DNA of 64,000 bases, taken from positions 26,761 through 90,760 of the forward strand of contig CAYOOT010000002.1 in assembly GCA_964405665.1 (NCBI GenBank). The letters run 5' to 3'. The notes under the pieces were generated by a model that was not told where the DNA came from, made no database searches, and saw only the letters and a list, made by a program, of their open reading frames with translations. This DNA comes from CAYOOT01 sp964405665. Lineage in GTDB: Bacteria > Bdellovibrionota_C > UBA2361 > SZUA-149 > CAZDWZ01. The position numbers and the translations under genes are program-made. Shown here piece after piece: positions 15,559-22,752 of the stretch. Numbering within the stretch: position 1 is the first letter of the stretch; every line of letters begins with the position of its first letter.

Positions 15559-16706
15559 TGTTAAATAAATTTCCCATCTACTTGGACAATAATGCCACAA
15601 CTCCGGTGGATCCTCGAGTTATTGCCAGCATGGTCGAGACCTTGGAAAAGAATTTCGGAAATCCCTCTAGCAGCACTCACACTTTTGGCTGGTATGCAGC
15701 AGAACTTGTAAAAATCGCCAGAGAAAATCTCGCTTCTTTAATTAATGCTCAAGCAGAAGAAATTATTTTTACCAGTGGCGCTACTGAGGCAAACAATCTG
15801 GTAATTTTTGGAGTGCTGAATTCTCTCAATAAAAAACCCCATGTAATAACAGTTTCTACTGAACATAAATCCATTCTTGACCCTCTAAAATATCTGGGAT
15901 CAAAAATCGATCTGACAGAACTAAGGGTCAATCAAGAAGGAGGATTAAGTCTTGATGACTTAAAAAACTCTCTGCGAGAGGATACTGCTCTTGTTTGCGT
16001 AATGCTGGCCAATAATGAAATCGGCAATATCCATCCCCTAAAGGAAATTGCCAAATTAGTTAGGACAACAAAAGCAATACTGCTTTGTGATGCCACTCAA
16101 GCAATCGGAAAAATTCCTGTTGATGTAATAGATCTGGGAGTTGATTTATTAAGTCTTTCTGCTCATAAGTTTTATGGCCCAAAGGGGATCGGTGCATTAT
16201 ACATTAGAAAAAATTCGGCCAAACTTCAGCCTCTACTTTTTGGCGGAGGACATGAACGGGGTCTTCGTTCAGGAACATTAAACGTTCCGGGAATTGTCGC
16301 CCTAGGGAAAGCTGCGGAAATTGCCAAAAATGAATTGACAGCAGATGGTTTACATTTGAAAAATTTGAGTTCCTATTTGCTAGAACTGCTTTCTCAAGAA
16401 ATTCCTGATTATAAATTAAATGGCCCCAGCAAAAATCGTCTTCCCGGAAATTTAAATTTAGCGTTTTTAGGTGTTGATAATGCCAGATTGATCGGAGCTA
16501 TCCAAACCAAAGTGGCACTTTCCGCAAGCTCTGCTTGTCAATCTGCTTCCACAATTCCTTCACACGTACTCAATGCTTTAGGATTTGATTTGCAGAGACA
16601 AAAATCAAGTATTAGAATTGGTATCGGAAAGTTTAATACTAAAGAAGAAATCGAAGGGGCGGTAAAAATTATTTGCACCAATATTAAGAAAATTAGAAAT
16701 GCTTAA
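15558..16706 (+). CDS. Cysteine desulfurase, NifS/IscS-like, linked to nadA
   Basis: 382 residues of a PLP-dependent class V aminotransferase-fold enzyme that takes sulfur from cysteine for Fe-S cluster assembly. It begins with the family hallmark PIYLDNNATTPVDPRV, has the PLP lysine in LSAHKFYGPKG (Lys204), and a catalytic-loop Cys327 in SSACQSAST. The one-base overlap with nadA suggests it serves the NadA [4Fe-4S] cluster, as with the NadA-associated NifS-like enzymes of other bacteria, although a general role is also possible. No iscU or other assembly gene lies nearby. Confidence 0.9.
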   Translation: MLNKFPIYLDNNATTPVDPRVIASMVETLEKNFGNPSSSTHTFGWYAAELVKIARENLASLINAQAEEIIFTSGATEANNLVIFGVLNSLNKKPHVITVSTEHKSILDPLKYLGSKIDLTELRVNQEGGLSLDDLKNSLREDTALVCVMLANNEIGNIHPLKEIAKLVRTTKAILLCDATQAIGKIPVDVIDLGVDLLSLSAHKFYGPKGIGALYIRKNSAKLQPLLFGGGHERGLRSGTLNVPGIVALGKAAEIAKNELTADGLHLKNLSSYLLELLSQEIPDYKLNGPSKNRLPGNLNLAFLGVDNARLIGAIQTKVALSASSACQSASTIPSHVLNALGFDLQRQKSSIRIGIGKFNTKEEIEGAVKIICTNIKKIRNA

Positions 16707-17118
16707 AAAAATTATTTTATCAATCCTTTTTTTTAATACACTTTGCTTGGCCGAAGATCCAAAACCCGATAGCTTTGATTTCGATCAGAAGGAAGAAAAT
16801 AACGATCCAGTGGAAAGCTGCAAACTCTCGCACGGCACGGCACGTCCGAGAATTGAAGTTGATTATGCTAAGCGTGTTGGGAGCCGGAGATCCACAATCT
16901 TTTTAATTAAAGGAAAAATAATTGGTTCCTGCATTGATGAAGCAGGATATTATGAATTCGGTAAAATAAAAGAAAAATTCAAAATTCCTTTAAGCGATCA
17001 ATTAAATCGCTATGAATTCCACATTACTTCTTATGAAGGCGTAGATGGAGAAATAAGAGTATTTTCTCTTGATGGAAGACAAGATAAAGTTTTTATTGAA
17101 GACGAGATTAAGAGATAG
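16699..17118 (+). CDS. Small secreted protein of unknown function
   Basis: 139 residues starting with a signal peptide (MLKKIILSILFFNTLCLAED), so it is exported. It has an acidic stretch after the cleavage region, then two cysteines (ESCKLSHG and GSCIDEAG) that could form a disulfide, and beta-strand-like sequence to the end. It overlaps the cysteine desulfurase gene by 8 bp and is probably the third gene of the nadA transcript, without an evident functional link. No family recognised. Confidence 0.65.
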   Translation: MLKKIILSILFFNTLCLAEDPKPDSFDFDQKEENNDPVESCKLSHGTARPRIEVDYAKRVGSRRSTIFLIKGKIIGSCIDEAGYYEFGKIKEKFKIPLSDQLNRYEFHITSYEGVDGEIRVFSLDGRQDKVFIEDEIKR

Positions 17119-17135
17119 ATCAGAAATTATCATAC

Positions 17136-17153
17136 GGCGAGGCAAAGCTCGCC
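17136..17153. repeat. Short GC-rich hairpin between convergent genes
   Basis: GGCGAG / CTCGCC stem with a 6-base loop, located between the convergent secreted-protein and histone genes. Its GC content stands out from the surroundings. It could work as a terminator, but there is no T-tract on either side; it may instead be a remnant of a dispersed repeat. Confidence 0.45.
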
Positions 17154-17170
17154 ATAGAGGAATACAGCAA

Positions 17171-17389
17171 CTATAATGTAGGAGGAATTTCGATATCCCG
17201 ATCCATTACAGTTTTACGGCCATCGTTCTTGGCATTTTCAATTGCCTTATCACAAACTTTTTTAATCATTTCAGATAAAGCGCCTGTGACGTTGGCAGAT
17301 GTACTTAAGCCTGAAGCATCTTTAATGTAGCTTTTCAGCTTAGAAACAACTATCAACACGTTTTCTTTAGTTTCATTTTCTGTGGTCAT
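17171..17389 (-). CDS. Single-domain bacterial histone
   Basis: 72 residues with the histone fold laid out as in archaeal HMfB: LIVVSKLKSYIKDASGLSTSANV (helix 1 and loop), a long central helix ALSEMIKKVCDKAIENAKN, and the diagnostic DGRKTVMDRDIEIP, which matches archaeal GRKTIKAEDIEL. A short acidic N-terminus precedes the fold. Histones of this kind are described in Bdellovibrio and a few other bacteria, where they bind DNA and help organise the nucleoid. The protein is convergent with the nadA group and followed on the same strand by the VanZ-like gene's 3' end. DNA binding is expected from the family, not shown here. Confidence 0.85.
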   Translation of the reverse strand: MTTENETKENVLIVVSKLKSYIKDASGLSTSANVTGALSEMIKKVCDKAIENAKNDGRKTVMDRDIEIPPTL

Positions 17390-17443
17390 ATTCCCCCATA
17401 AAGTCCATTAATTAACCAGTGGCTTATAACAAGCCTAATTTGA

Positions 17444-18340
17444 TTATTCAAGCGAAACCTCAGCAATTATAAATTCAAGACTAGTTTCTTCGGGATTAGT
17501 AAAGATTAGCATTCTTTCCACATAACTAAGATCCATTAATCGAGTTTTAGGGCCGTGTATCACTTCCTGGAGGGGAATTTCTATTGTATTTTGGCCCTTT
17601 ACCAGCTCAAATTGTCCATTATAACGATCCTCAAATTCCTTGCATTTTGCTCGGTCATCTATCCGAATATTAATTAAAATCTGCTCTTTGTTTAGTAAAT
17701 TTATCTTTAATTTTAGTTTTTTATATTCTGACCAATCAAAACCATTGGCCTTATATTCTAAGCCGGAAAATTTGTGGGCCAGTGTAGTCACTTGATTAGC
17801 AGTGCCTGAATTACAGGGTAGACAAATGTCCTTAGGAAGCCAAAATATCGCATTGAGAAAACCAGAAGACTGAAAAGTTTGATCATAAAGAACAGGAAAT
17901 TTTTCTTTTTGTATTTTTAAAGTTTCATATTCTAAAGTAAGTGGTAAAAAAATATAAATTGAAGCTAAATAAAAAATTCCTAAAATAATTATTAAGCGAA
18001 TAAAGAAATTTTTTATAATTTTAAATGATAAAACTATTCCTATTCCGAGGTACCCATTAATTAAGTCATTACTACTGGCACCTCTTCCAAATAAAGGTTG
18101 AATCAACTCGATCAATACCGGCAATATTAAAAGAAAAAATAAAAGTTTTTCTTTTTTTACTTCCTTAAAAAAACAAAAAAAGCCAAGAGTAATCAGCATA
18201 AATAGGGGGAAATGCAGAGAATCGGAAAGTGTTTCAAAAAAATAGCGATATCTGAGCTTGGGATAGGGAACTAAAAAAAGTATAGCCAGGGCAAGTGCGA
18301 AGTAACGAACTCTTTTGTCTTGAGAAAGGAATTTTTTCAT
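17444..18340 (-). CDS. VanZ-like membrane protein with C-terminal beta-sandwich domain
   Basis: 298 residues from ATG 18340 (MKKFLSQDKRVRYF). A longer frame to 18394 would take its N-terminus from a REP-like repeat and is rejected. The first half is a multipass VanZ-like domain: DSLHFPLFMLI and IELIQPLFGRGASSNDLINGY keep the E-xx-Q...GR-x-S-x-D-x-x-N-G pattern. The second half, from about residue 165, is a soluble beta-rich domain (YKKLKLKINLLNKEQILINIRI...) reminiscent of carbohydrate-binding modules. VanZ-like proteins occur with cell-envelope and glycan functions; the exact activity is unknown. Confidence 0.65.
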   Translation of the reverse strand: MKKFLSQDKRVRYFALALAILFLVPYPKLRYRYFFETLSDSLHFPLFMLITLGFFCFFKEVKKEKLLFFLLILPVLIELIQPLFGRGASSNDLINGYLGIGIVLSFKIIKNFFIRLIIILGIFYLASIYIFLPLTLEYETLKIQKEKFPVLYDQTFQSSGFLNAIFWLPKDICLPCNSGTANQVTTLAHKFSGLEYKANGFDWSEYKKLKLKINLLNKEQILINIRIDDRAKCKEFEDRYNGQFELVKGQNTIEIPLQEVIHGPKTRLMDLSYVERMLIFTNPEETSLEFIIAEVSLE

Positions 18341-18359
18341 TTGTAAATTAGAGACGTTT

Positions 18360-18435
18360 GTAGGGGCAGCCTTTATGGCTGCCCGGTCGACCATAATATT
18401 TAGTAATTCCGGGCAGGGATAAACCCTGCCCCTAC
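18360..18435. repeat. REP-like palindromic element, GTAGGGGCAGCC type
   Basis: Outer arms GTAGGGGCAG and CTGCCCCTAC face each other. Each half also contains its own hairpin (GGGCAGCCTTTATGGCTGCCC; GGGCAGGGATAAACCCTGCCC). Other copies are at 26449, 45046 and 50953. It lies between the VanZ-like and SspB-like genes and is much richer in G+C than its surroundings. Confidence 0.85.
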
Positions 18436-18444
18436 AATATGATC

Positions 18445-18915
18445 TTACTTAATCCTTTTAAGTACAGGCTTATTAGATTTACTGCCAGCCCCTTTTCCGC
18501 CTTCTTCCACATGAAGATTGGGTTGGGGTTTTGTTGTGGCTTGCTTCTGCTCTTCACGAGAACCTTCAATTTGCTGAACTATTAAATCTTTTAGAACTTC
18601 TAAAGGAAGCTGATCCGGCCAGACCTGACTTTCCCCCTCACTGTTTCTTAAACCCCAGACAGCTTTCCAAGGGATGATACATTGAAAATAATTTCCACTA
18701 AATTTCAAATAAGTGGAGATTTCTTGATCATTATGTGTGGTTTCCCCTTGAAAAAGATAACTAACTTTCAAAGTCAGTGCTTTATTGTCCTTTAAGTATT
18801 CAGGCACAACTACACCTTCTTGACCAGAATTCAGGTAAATCAATACATGATCTCCTTGCATCCATAGCTCAAATAGTTTTATCTTCTCCTTGGTTTTATT
18901 ATCTGTTTCTGTCAT
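18445..18915 (-). CDS. sspB: SspB-like ClpXP adaptor
   Basis: 156 residues. The core follows SspB: IYLNSGQEGVVVPEYLKDN (compare V...GV.VP..Y..DG), LKFSGNYFQCIIPWKAVWGL (compare F.G....V.VP..AV.AI), then a disordered Lys/Gly-rich tail ending VLKRIK. In E. coli SspB the flexible tail ends in a short ClpX-docking motif, and the basic-hydrophobic tail here may serve the same purpose. SspB delivers ssrA-tagged proteins to ClpXP. Identity by pattern; the fold is well matched and the tail less so. Confidence 0.65.
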   Translation of the reverse strand: MTETDNKTKEKIKLFELWMQGDHVLIYLNSGQEGVVVPEYLKDNKALTLKVSYLFQGETTHNDQEISTYLKFSGNYFQCIIPWKAVWGLRNSEGESQVWPDQLPLEVLKDLIVQQIEGSREEQKQATTKPQPNLHVEEGGKGAGSKSNKPVLKRIK

Positions 18916-18947
18916 AGCAATGAAAGCCAGTATGCCATATTAGGTAA

Positions 18948-20399
18948 ATGAATAGCAATAATAGCACAAATATCTTGTTACTTTCCTTCGTGTTTTTTTT
19001 ACTGACAACGATCAGCTACGCACAAGAAAATGAAGGAGAAACGAACTCTAGCACAGATTCTTCTATAACAGTACCAACTACTGTTATTAATAAAGCAGAT
19101 GTATCAAATAGTAATACTGGAACACCAGATGAAGTTGAACCATTGGAAAGCTGGGATATGAAAGCTCTCTCCATTCCTACTACAATCAAAATAAACCCTA
19201 CTCAACAACCGACAGAGGGAGTTTTGCCTCCGGAACATGAAGCCAGCATTCCCCCGGAAGTTTGGACAGAGGAAATGGGCAGTAAATTAGATTCTCGTTA
19301 TAATGAAAAAAAAGTTCCCTTATCTAAAAAAGACGAGCAACGTCTTTTCAAGGCATTCAAAAGACAGAAAGAAGTTGTTCGAAACCTGAGAGAAGAATTT
19401 TTTTCAAAAGATAGTCGCGGTCCAGCCGAATTAATCCTCTGTGCAATCAATGTTAATGGTTATGGCCTTAAAAATGAATATCAGGAAAAATTTTCTGACG
19501 GCAAAGGTTCAAAGAAATATCTAGCAATGGAAGAAAGCTTTATTACGGCAATTAATGCTGCAAAATGCAACGTTGTTGTATTACAAAATTTTCTCGGCTT
19601 AAGACCACTATCGGCAAAAGAAGGATTGAGCATCCTCACAGAAAAACTAAACAGTAGAGATAACGCCACTTGGCGGTTTTTTTATCCAGAATATTACACT
19701 AAAAGTAAATTCACCAATGCCTTTTTAATTAATGATAATTCCATACAAGTTACGAAAATTGAGAATTTACACAACATTAAACTTCCCAAATTTGATAAAT
19801 TCCTTCTTTCCAGTTTTGCCATACCACCAACTAAAATGATTTTTAATTTCAATTCTCCAAACCCTTTAAAAACTAGAAAAATTACTCTTTTGGCATCATT
19901 CCTTGGAACTAACGTTGGCACTGATAATCCAGGATTACCGAATTCTCAAATGCAAATTGCCGAAATTAATCGCGTTCTGATGAAGTCTCTTCATGAAAAA
20001 GAATCAGATAATGATCTATCTTTATTAGTAGCGGAACGTGCCGGTCCCAAATCCTCCAATGCCGGATTAGTTCTGGAAGGCAGATTGCGTTTAAAAGACT
20101 TTCAATCTAGCGGAAGCTGTAAATTTGATAGAGAATATAAGGTCACCTGCTCTCCCCCCGATCCCGGTTATTTTAAAGAATTATTCGGAATAATGAAGGA
20201 AGGGATTCCCCCCGATTTGGAAGACAAAAAGCAGCTTGAAATATTTAATACTCTAACTCCTGATATCTATTTTTTTGACAGGGATTTAAAATTTGCCTTA
20301 ATTCATCACCTGCAAACTAGCCGCTATAAAATAGGTTTTCAGGAAGTAAAAAATGGTTTAAAAAATAGTCCACTAATCTGGGTGGAGTTAAATTGGTAA
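18948..20399 (+). CDS. Exported protein with degenerate endonuclease/exonuclease/phosphatase fold
   Basis: 483 residues with a signal peptide (MNSNNSTNILLLSFVFFLLTTISYAQ) and a Ser/Thr/Pro-rich linker. From about residue 160 the order of segments recalls the EEP fold: LILCAINVNGYGL, NVVVLQNFLGL (where active enzymes have VVxLQE), a central FTNAFLINDNSIQV, LLVAERAGPKSSNAG (where enzymes have GDFN) and a final SPLIWVELNW (where enzymes have SDHxPV). The catalytic Glu, Asp/Asn and His therefore appear replaced. If the fold is right this is a non-catalytic relative, perhaps a binding protein. It is divergent from the SspB-like gene. Confidence 0.5.
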   Translation: MNSNNSTNILLLSFVFFLLTTISYAQENEGETNSSTDSSITVPTTVINKADVSNSNTGTPDEVEPLESWDMKALSIPTTIKINPTQQPTEGVLPPEHEASIPPEVWTEEMGSKLDSRYNEKKVPLSKKDEQRLFKAFKRQKEVVRNLREEFFSKDSRGPAELILCAINVNGYGLKNEYQEKFSDGKGSKKYLAMEESFITAINAAKCNVVVLQNFLGLRPLSAKEGLSILTEKLNSRDNATWRFFYPEYYTKSKFTNAFLINDNSIQVTKIENLHNIKLPKFDKFLLSSFAIPPTKMIFNFNSPNPLKTRKITLLASFLGTNVGTDNPGLPNSQMQIAEINRVLMKSLHEKESDNDLSLLVAERAGPKSSNAGLVLEGRLRLKDFQSSGSCKFDREYKVTCSPPDPGYFKELFGIMKEGIPPDLEDKKQLEIFNTLTPDIYFFDRDLKFALIHHLQTSRYKIGFQEVKNGLKNSPLIWVELNW

Positions 20400-20405
20400 T
20401 TGATA

Positions 20406-20446
20406 ACGGAGCGCGGACTCGCAGGGCACGTTGCCCTTTAGTCCGC
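20406..20446. repeat. GC-rich hairpin repeat, ACGGAGCGCGGACT type
   Basis: Nested inverted repeat: GCGGACT / AGTCCGC outside and GGGCA / TGCCC inside. The leading ACGGAGCGCGGACT recurs at 63863-63876. It follows the EEP-like gene and may also act as a terminator, though no T-run follows. Confidence 0.6.
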
Positions 20447-20468
20447 TAGTTTATTAAGGTAAGAAATT

Positions 20469-21542
20469 ATGCACAAAGAATCAAAAGACTTTCTTTACAA
20501 ACTTTTAAATACCCCCTCACCTTCGGGTTTTGAACAAGATATTCAAAAAGTCGTTAAAAAAAGAATGGCTCATTATGCTGATACGATTGAAGTCGATGTG
20601 CACGGCAATTTGACTGCCTGTTGGAATCCGGATGCCAGCGTAAGAATAATGCTAGCCGGACATTGCGATCAAATCGGCTTTATGGTCACGCATGTTAATG
20701 ATGCCGGATATATTCATTTTGGAACAATCGGTGGAATTGATCCGGCCGTGCTTCCAGGATCAACCTTAACGATTCTCAGTAAATCCGGACCAATCCCCGG
20801 AATTATTGGACACAAACCAATACACTTACTTGCACCGGAAGAAAGAGGAAAACAAGTTTCTTTAGCAAATCTTTGGATCGATATTGGAGCAGACGATGGC
20901 AAAGCTGCCAGAGCTCTAGTAAATGTTGGCGACCCGATTGTTTATCAAATGGGAATCACCGAACTGGGTAAAAATATTATTTCTTCTCCTGCTTGTGATG
21001 ATAAAGTCGGACTATTTGTTTGCATGGAAGCATTAAGAATTGTTTCTCAAACTCAGTCCAAGAAAAAATGCCCGATTGCCCTTTATGCAGTAAGCACAGT
21101 GCAAGAAGAAGTAGGCTTAAGAGGAGCAAGGACTTCTTGTTTTGGAATTGATCCCGTAGCCGGAATTGCAGTGGATGTTACTCATGCCTCTGATAATCCA
21201 GGAGCAGATGCCAAAGCCATCGGCACTGTAAAGCTGGGCAAAGGTCCGACAATCGCTCGAGGCTCCAATATCAACCCGGTTTTAGAAAATCTTTTAGTAG
21301 AAACTGCCAAGAAGAAAAAATTAGCATATCAACCACTTTCTTCTCCCAATGCCACAGGCACCGATGCCAACGCCATTCAGATTTCCCGGTCGGGTGTTGC
21401 TGCAGCATTAATTGGTCTTCCCAATCGCTATATGCACACGCAAGTAGAGGTCGTAGATTTGAGAGATTTGGAAATAGCTGCTAAGTTAATTGCCGAAACT
21501 GTAGTAAGGATTACAAAAAGGACCAGTTTCGTTCCCGTATAA
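20469..21542 (+). CDS. M42-family metallo-aminopeptidase
   Basis: 357 residues. Metal-binding and catalytic segments of the M42 glutamyl/leucyl aminopeptidase family are present in order: LAGHCDQIGFMV, PACDDKVGL, VQEEVGLRGA and AVDVTHASDNPG, ending with MHTQVEVVDL. M42 enzymes are cytoplasmic, di-metal, tetrahedral dodecamers that trim N-terminal residues from peptides. The start has AAGG about 10 bp upstream. It is preceded by a hairpin repeat and followed by a convergent toxin-antitoxin pair; no functional link to neighbours is visible. Confidence 0.9.
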   Translation: MHKESKDFLYKLLNTPSPSGFEQDIQKVVKKRMAHYADTIEVDVHGNLTACWNPDASVRIMLAGHCDQIGFMVTHVNDAGYIHFGTIGGIDPAVLPGSTLTILSKSGPIPGIIGHKPIHLLAPEERGKQVSLANLWIDIGADDGKAARALVNVGDPIVYQMGITELGKNIISSPACDDKVGLFVCMEALRIVSQTQSKKKCPIALYAVSTVQEEVGLRGARTSCFGIDPVAGIAVDVTHASDNPGADAKAIGTVKLGKGPTIARGSNINPVLENLLVETAKKKKLAYQPLSSPNATGTDANAIQISRSGVAAALIGLPNRYMHTQVEVVDLRDLEIAAKLIAETVVRITKRTSFVPV

Positions 21543-21549
21543 TCCTAAT

Positions 21550-21578
21550 CTAATAAGTATTTCTTGCTAGCCGACTCG
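21550..21578. repeat. 29-bp repeat flanking a toxin-antitoxin pair, copy 1
   Basis: Matches 22434-22462 at 23 of 29 positions in direct orientation, sharing CTAA-AAGTATTTCT. The two copies lie on either side of the toxin-antitoxin genes at 21631-22276. Confidence 0.5.
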
Positions 21579-21630
21579 GGCGTTAATTCAACTGATAGTG
21601 GTTTTCCAGCATTACCTTGGCTTGGAAAGA

Positions 21631-21936
21631 TTAAGCCGCTTTTGTGCCTTGCATTTTTTTTGTTACTGCAATTTGCAAACCCAGAGCTTCGAAAACTTTT
21701 GATAAACTAGAAAGTCTAGGGTTTCCTTTTTCTGAAAGCATATCATATATGCCTTCTCTATTAAGTGAAGTGTTTTTAGAAAGATAACCAACTCCTCCTT
21801 GGGCTTCTACCACATCGCGTACTGCAAGAAGAAAAGCTGCTTCACCTTCTTCAATAGATTCAGTAATGTACCCGGCAGCAAAGTCTAGATCTTTTAGCTG
21901 TTCAAGTAACCATTTTTTATAATCAATAGTTGGCAT
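21631..21936 (-). CDS. Addiction-module antitoxin, HTH type (COG3636-like)
   Basis: About 101 residues from ATG 21936 (MPTIDYKKWLLEQLKD). The frame continues upstream inside the toxin gene, but that N-terminus is a shadow. Family features: AAGYITESIEEGEAAFLLAVRDV, then a helix-turn-helix GGVGYLSKNTSLNREGIYDML and LSSLSKVFEALGLQIAV. Proteins of this group neutralise the Gp49/HigB-like killer protein encoded immediately upstream and repress the operon. Its start overlaps the toxin stop by 14 bp. Confidence 0.85.
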   Translation of the reverse strand: MPTIDYKKWLLEQLKDLDFAAGYITESIEEGEAAFLLAVRDVVEAQGGVGYLSKNTSLNREGIYDMLSEKGNPRLSSLSKVFEALGLQIAVTKKMQGTKAA

Positions 21937-22276
21937 AGTTTTTCTCTTGTTTATACTCTTCCCAATAGGCTTTTGCTTTTTTGATATCGGCATTTTGCGA
22001 TCCCTTATCTCCTCCACAAAGTAAGATTATTATTTCCAATCGATGCTGTCCAAAGTACACTCTATATCCAGGACCGAAATCGATCTTTAGCTCATGAACG
22101 CCTTTCCCAACTGTTTCAACAAGTCCTAAGTTTCCAGCCCTAACACGAGCTAATCGGGATATGATTTTTTGCTTTGCTCTTAAATCTTTTAAATTCTCAA
22201 ACCATTCAGCAAATGGTAAGGCTCCACTTTTAGAGCGAAAAATGCATAGATTTTTTGGCAAAACTTCCGTGTCCAT
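21923..22276 (-). CDS. Addiction-module killer protein, Gp49/HigB-like (COG3657)
   Basis: 117 residues. LPFAEWFENLKDLRAKQKIISRLARVRAGNLG and ELKIDFGPGYRVYFG followed by IIILLCGGDKGSQNADIKKA are the diagnostic segments of the phage Gp49-type RelE-superfamily toxins. These are ribosome-dependent or free mRNA interferases. The gene is first in the pair and overlaps its antitoxin by 14 bp. Upstream of its start lies a long perfect inverted repeat at 22316-22371 that could be part of its control region. Confidence 0.85.
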   Translation of the reverse strand: MDTEVLPKNLCIFRSKSGALPFAEWFENLKDLRAKQKIISRLARVRAGNLGLVETVGKGVHELKIDFGPGYRVYFGQHRLEIIILLCGGDKGSQNADIKKAKAYWEEYKQEKNYANY

Positions 22277-22315
22277 CTAATTGTAGATTATAACCTACGC
22301 TCTTGTCAACCACTA

Positions 22316-22371
22316 TTTTACCTCTGGACAAAGACCCTTTAAAAACGAGTGGCCTTTGTCCAGAGGTAAAA
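22316..22371. repeat. Perfect 18-bp inverted repeat upstream of a toxin gene
   Basis: Arms TTTTACCTCTGGACAAAG and CTTTGTCCAGAGGTAAAA are perfectly complementary, separated by 20 bases. It sits 40 bp upstream of the toxin start. It could be an operator, a transcription terminator for either strand, or a small palindromic mobile element. Confidence 0.8.
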
Positions 22372-22752
22372 GTGCGTAGTGCTTTATCTCTCCTTAAAGT
22401 TTTATTGTAATTTTCTTTCTTCCTCGTTTCGAACTAACAAGTATTTCTCGTTAGTTGCCTCGCACACTCACTCCCTTTCTTCGTATCGAACAAAATTTGG
22501 AGAAGTTGCTTATTTTTTAATATTTATTGTTAATTTTTCATTAACAGCTTGGTCCAAATTGCCGACCTCGTAAGCCTGTGATATTCCAAATTATAGCTTG
22601 GGGGGACAACACAATTGGATCTTGATAGAAAAAATAAAAATTATCTTAGTCCTACTTTGGAAGTGGCTTTTAAATCCTCAATATTATACTCTTCACAAAT
22701 GACTAGAAATACAGAAAACTTATAAGAAATATTTTTTATCTGGAAATCTAAA
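22372..22752. other. Intergenic stretch without a convincing gene
   Basis: About 380 bp between the toxin-antitoxin pair and the glycan locus. It contains copy 2 of the 29-bp repeat (22434-22462), which includes a small hairpin AACTAAC/GTTAGTT. A 64-codon open frame at 22379-22573 has no recognisable features and is probably chance. The promoter for the downstream membrane protein gene should lie here, but I could not place it with confidence. Confidence 0.5.
22434..22462. repeat. 29-bp repeat flanking a toxin-antitoxin pair, copy 2
   Basis: Same orientation as 21550-21578, with six mismatches. It contains a 7-bp stem (AACTAAC / GTTAGTT). Confidence 0.5.

Noticed and set aside
18341..18394. 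N-terminal extension of the VanZ-like gene
   Set aside because: The extra 18 codons come largely from a REP-like repeat and lack a ribosome-binding site; MKKFL at 18340 fits a membrane protein start.
22379..22573. 64-codon open frame in the 22277-22752 gap
   Set aside because: No Shine-Dalgarno, no recognisable motif, and it runs through a repeat with a hairpin; probably chance.
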